Of a stretch of DNA of 64,000 nt, positions 60,948 through 64,000 are shown one piece after another. The DNA lies in the NCBI RefSeq assembly GCF_000756305.1, contig NZ_JRFE01000058.1:111151-175150 (forward strand). The letters run 5' to 3'. Every line of letters begins with the position of its first letter. Position 1 is the stretch's first letter. Under the pieces are notes generated by a model. The model did no database searches. It was given only the letters and a program-made list of their open reading frames with translations, and was not told the origin of the DNA. The position numbers were made by a program, and so were the translations under genes. Source of the stretch: Myxosarcina sp. GI1. GTDB lineage: Bacteria > Cyanobacteriota > Cyanobacteriia > Cyanobacteriales > Xenococcaceae.

Positions 60948-63900
60948 ATGGAAGTTCCAGAACTAATCTCCATTAACTCCTCATTAAATCGCAAAGCCAA
61001 ATTCTTCGGCTTCTTGCCCATATCTCAAGTAATGCCGATCGGAGTAATTGCCTTTCTTAGCTTTTTAATTGTGGGAGCATCGGGGGGAAAAGACAAGCAC
61101 TTTGGCATGATGTTTGGTTTCATGACGGGTACTTGGCTCCTGGCTACAGGATCTCACCCCCACTACATGACCGATAGGATGCGTCCTTTACCTGGTAAAA
61201 ACTGGGCATACAATAAACTGCCTTATGTTTCTCCCATACCCGAACATCGTTCAGCGGAACTGCGATCGCTCATTAAGGATGAAGAACTGACTTTAAAACC
61301 TCAATACACTGTCGAAATGGCTCAGAACGGAAAAAAAGAAGTCTACCCAGCCTTCATTAGATTTCAGCACCTAATTTCACTCATCAAATACAGCCAGAGC
61401 GGAAAAGACCGTGGTGCGCTATTTCTCAAAAACGGTCAACAATACCAAATTGTGTTTTGTTTCAAATTGACTCCCTGGCATACTAGCTTTACACCCCAGC
61501 AGGCACGAAAATACTGGGAGGCTACAGAAACAGCAGCGAAGGAGATTTTACCAGGGGAATCATTGACCTTTTACTGCGAAAAATACGCCTCGGACATCGA
61601 ACGTATTGCCCGACTTAGTGAGGTAATTAACAATTGCGATTCCGACGGTGTGGCTCTGCTGGCAGAATCAGAACTGGGCAGAACTCAATCTTTAACGGCT
61701 CAGGGTTTAAGACAGAACTCGAGCTTTACTGTAACCTGCACCTACAGCTTTACTCGTGGTGGCGATGTCGGGACAGATTTTGTCTCGACCCTGATTCGGA
61801 TGGGTAATAAATTGCTATCTACCGCCACGGGGGATAAAGCTCAACTACAGCAAGACTTTTACGCTGAATCATTAGAATCTGCCTACGCTCAAGGATTTCT
61901 CATTTGGCAGTCCCTACTAAAAACGGCCTGGAAACTAGATGTCAAACCTCTGAGCTTAGAAGATACCTGGAGTCATCTCTGGTATCAGTTTAATTCCCGT
62001 TCGACTAAGCCCGAACCCATACCCAATTACTGGACTTGGGATGGTAGAGAATTTGGCGAAGTAGTAAATCGCCCAGTCCATCCTCTGTCGATTCTTTCCC
62101 AAGGAGTAACCCATACCCGCTCTACTCCCCAGCACAATCAGCGTCAAGATGAAATTGTCCTGCCCGGTCGTCAGCAAATCTGTGGCGTGATGACCATTGA
62201 AGAAATCTCCCGACGCAAACTAACCAAACTAGAGCAGTTAACTCACTTGTTTGAAGTTATCGAAAACGATGACGTAATTAATACCGAATTTGTCATCCAG
62301 CTCAACACCGTATCTTCTCAAGCCCTGGATCGACAGCTAGAACAGACTATTGCCCAAGCCAACTCTGCCAAATTAATGGCAGAAGAGAGTGCTATCGGTC
62401 GAGATGTCAAGTCAGAAGAATTACTAAAAGAATCTTTTGAAGCACAAAAACTAGTAGGTGGTGGCGGAGCGGGTATCTACCTGTCATTTATAGCTAAAGT
62501 CTATCGGCAAGACCGTAAAACTCTCGATGAAGCTTGTGCCGAACTCAGTCGTAAATTTAACAGTAACCTCAAGCGACAGGATAGTGCCGTGTGGGCATTG
62601 TGGCTGGAAACCTTACCTATAACTATTGGCAGAATCCTACAAAAAACCAGTATTGTCGAAGACCGTCGGATTAAAGTTGATAACATTTCCTACTACCGCT
62701 ATTTACCAAATGTCGCACCCGAAGACGTACACGATGACGGTATCGAACTAATTGCCAAAGGGGGCAAACCCATCTATCTCGACCTACACCGTAAAGATAC
62801 CCTGCGGGGACTGATTATAGGCGAGTCTGGTTCGGGTAAATCGGTTCTGGCTTGGCGAGTAATCCTTGATTTTCTGGTTAATAACATTCCCGTCATCGGT
62901 ATGGACTCAGCTGTTGGGGGTAATAGCAGCTTCCGCTGGGCAATCAAAATGCTTAAGGGGGCGCATATCGATATTAGCCGCAACTCTAGCAATATCGTCG
63001 AGCCTCCAGACCTGAGACTATACAAAGATGATGACTACAAAACCAGATTTAACCAGTGGAAAGGAACGGTTAAAAATACTCTGACCAACTACATCATGTT
63101 TGGTATCGACGACCCCAAACTAACTCAACGAGTCGAAAATCTGGTGGTCGCTACTACGGAAAAATTTATCAACGACAACAAAATTAGAAGGCGCATCAAT
63201 CAAGCTTTTAACGCGGGTTTTGGTTCGGCTGAATGGGAAAAAATTCCCACACTAATCGATTGGCTAAAATTCTGTACCAAAGAAAAGCTCAATCTGCGTA
63301 ACTTTGAGGAACTCGATAAACAAGCCATCAATCAAATTCAGACTCAAATTACTACCCTTCTTAGCTCTAGTTTGGGAGATACGGTAGGTCGTCCCAGCAC
63401 CTTTGACCCCCAAAGTCGCATTAAGTTTTTTACCATTGTCAATCTAGACTCGGAAAGAGACCAGGTATTAATTGCCCAGACTATTCAAAGCACCTGCGTC
63501 CGTCTGGCACTACAGTATCCCAAATCTTTAATTGTCGGGGATGAAATTGCCGATTTGCTGAAAAAAGGTGGCTTTGCCCAAACCTGGGGAGCGATGCACG
63601 CCATGGCTCGTAAATCTGGCATTTCTCTACTTACTATCAGTCAGAACGTTGAAGAAATTCAAAAGTGCACCGCAGCAGCTGATATTCTCAAAAATATTTC
63701 CTTCAAGCTGATTGGCAGAATCACTACCGATGGGGCAACTAGCCTGGTTGAAGCCTTAAAATATCCCGACTTGGTTTACGAAAACTCGACAAAAGCCTTC
63801 AAAACCGATAAGGAAAAAGGCTGCTCCCACTGGCTTTTAGAAATTCAAAACCAATTTTGGCAGACGCGGTTTTATCCCTCTCCCTCCAACCTGGCGATAG

Positions 63901-64000
63901 TGGCCAACGGTAGTAACGAAGTCAGAGTTCGCACTCAAATTATGAATCGGGCGATCGCCAATCGGACGAGTCGCTGGGAAGCGTTAGAACAGTATGCCCA
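60948..64000 (+). CDS. virB4: VirB4/TraC-type ATPase, cut by window end
   Basis: At least 1017 residues; the gene runs past the end. The N-terminal ~100 residues contain two hydrophobic segments (SQVMPIGVIAFLSFLIVGAS, MMFGFMTGTWLLATGS), which look like a fused VirB3-like membrane part. The ATPase core has Walker A GLIIGESGSGKSVLAW near residue 625 and Walker B SLIVGDEIADLL near 862, followed by TISQNVEEIQKCT. VirB4 powers pilus assembly and DNA transfer in conjugation. It follows the pilin gene and probably continues in an operon with other transfer genes beyond this window. Confidence 0.85.
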   Translation, partial: MEVPELISINSSLNRKAKFFGFLPISQVMPIGVIAFLSFLIVGASGGKDKHFGMMFGFMTGTWLLATGSHPHYMTDRMRPLPGKNWAYNKLPYVSPIPEHRSAELRSLIKDEELTLKPQYTVEMAQNGKKEVYPAFIRFQHLISLIKYSQSGKDRGALFLKNGQQYQIVFCFKLTPWHTSFTPQQARKYWEATETAAKEILPGESLTFYCEKYASDIERIARLSEVINNCDSDGVALLAESELGRTQSLTAQGLRQNSSFTVTCTYSFTRGGDVGTDFVSTLIRMGNKLLSTATGDKAQLQQDFYAESLESAYAQGFLIWQSLLKTAWKLDVKPLSLEDTWSHLWYQFNSRSTKPEPIPNYWTWDGREFGEVVNRPVHPLSILSQGVTHTRSTPQHNQRQDEIVLPGRQQICGVMTIEEISRRKLTKLEQLTHLFEVIENDDVINTEFVIQLNTVSSQALDRQLEQTIAQANSAKLMAEESAIGRDVKSEELLKESFEAQKLVGGGGAGIYLSFIAKVYRQDRKTLDEACAELSRKFNSNLKRQDSAVWALWLETLPITIGRILQKTSIVEDRRIKVDNISYYRYLPNVAPEDVHDDGIELIAKGGKPIYLDLHRKDTLRGLIIGESGSGKSVLAWRVILDFLVNNIPVIGMDSAVGGNSSFRWAIKMLKGAHIDISRNSSNIVEPPDLRLYKDDDYKTRFNQWKGTVKNTLTNYIMFGIDDPKLTQRVENLVVATTEKFINDNKIRRRINQAFNAGFGSAEWEKIPTLIDWLKFCTKEKLNLRNFEELDKQAINQIQTQITTLLSSSLGDTVGRPSTFDPQSRIKFFTIVNLDSERDQVLIAQTIQSTCVRLALQYPKSLIVGDEIADLLKKGGFAQTWGAMHAMARKSGISLLTISQNVEEIQKCTAAADILKNISFKLIGRITTDGATSLVEALKYPDLVYENSTKAFKTDKEKGCSHWLLEIQNQFWQTRFYPSPSNLAIVANGSNEVRVRTQIMNRAIANRTSRWEALEQYA

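Noticed and set aside
1..64000. tRNA, rRNA or tmRNA genes
   Set aside because: No cloverleaf or conserved rRNA segment was noticed; a dedicated search (tRNAscan-SE, Infernal) was not possible.

Overview
The window looks like part of a large, low-GC conjugative or mobilizable plasmid (or a similar integrated element) of a cyanobacterium. The HIP1 octamer GCGATCGC is scattered through nearly all genes. Several families are typical of cyanobacterial plasmids: a MOBP-type relaxase with MobC, a DUF6753-like protein, a Ycf46-like AAA ATPase and a cyanobacterial DndE relative. No rRNA or tRNA gene and no CRISPR array was seen. The genus cannot be told from this sequence.

Layout. 0.3-4.1 kb: cold-shock protein, small unknown genes, a degenerate IS607-like resolvase, relaxase and MobC. 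4.3-8.0 kb: macro-domain protein, SLOG protein, a short primase-polymerase and an orphan DndE-like protein, with a leader made of five hairpins at 5.5-5.6 kb. 8.2-10.0 kb: ParR/ParM-like actin segregation pair. 10.2-13.3 kb: BrnTA toxin-antitoxin and a complete IS701-family insertion sequence with a 4-bp target duplication. 13.3-20.9 kb: Gp157-like protein, LuxR regulator, MobD-like ATPase, membrane and secreted proteins, AAA ATPase. 21-25 kb: family A DNA polymerase and the VirD4/TraD coupling protein. 25-32 kb: a block of ordinary metabolic and regulatory genes plus a ParA/ribbon-helix-helix partition pair, with seven arrays of an 8-bp AATT repeat in its intergenic gaps. 32-38 kb: methylase-like protein, LuxR regulator, then a replisome set (delta subunit, DnaX, beta clamp, family 4 uracil-DNA glycosylase). 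38-51.6 kb: a defence-like island (PLD-helicase broken by one stop codon, HNH nuclease, type I restriction-modification system interleaved with a VapBC-type pair, XRE antitoxin). 52.3-57.8 kb: a large single-chain RNA-polymerase-like protein and a long coiled-coil protein. 58-64 kb: ParA-like ATPase, papain-fold toxin with probable immunity protein, VirB2-like pilin and a VirB4 ATPase cut by the window end.

How the parts fit. Mobility is covered by relaxase/MobC, coupling protein, pilin and VirB4. Stable inheritance is covered by at least two, perhaps three, partition systems and several toxin-antitoxin pairs. Replication seems unusually self-reliant: polymerase, clamp, clamp-loader subunits, primase and repair glycosylase are all present. 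No replicative helicase, SSB or recognised initiator was seen here. Two observations stand out. One is the gene at 52337-55777, which has the two conserved barrel signatures, including DFDGD, of the YonO/QDE-1-like single-subunit RNA polymerases. The other is the dispersed AATTNYRN octad arrays, which look like a multi-site centromere for the ParA/RHH pair. All function calls come from reading the sequence; no database search was run.
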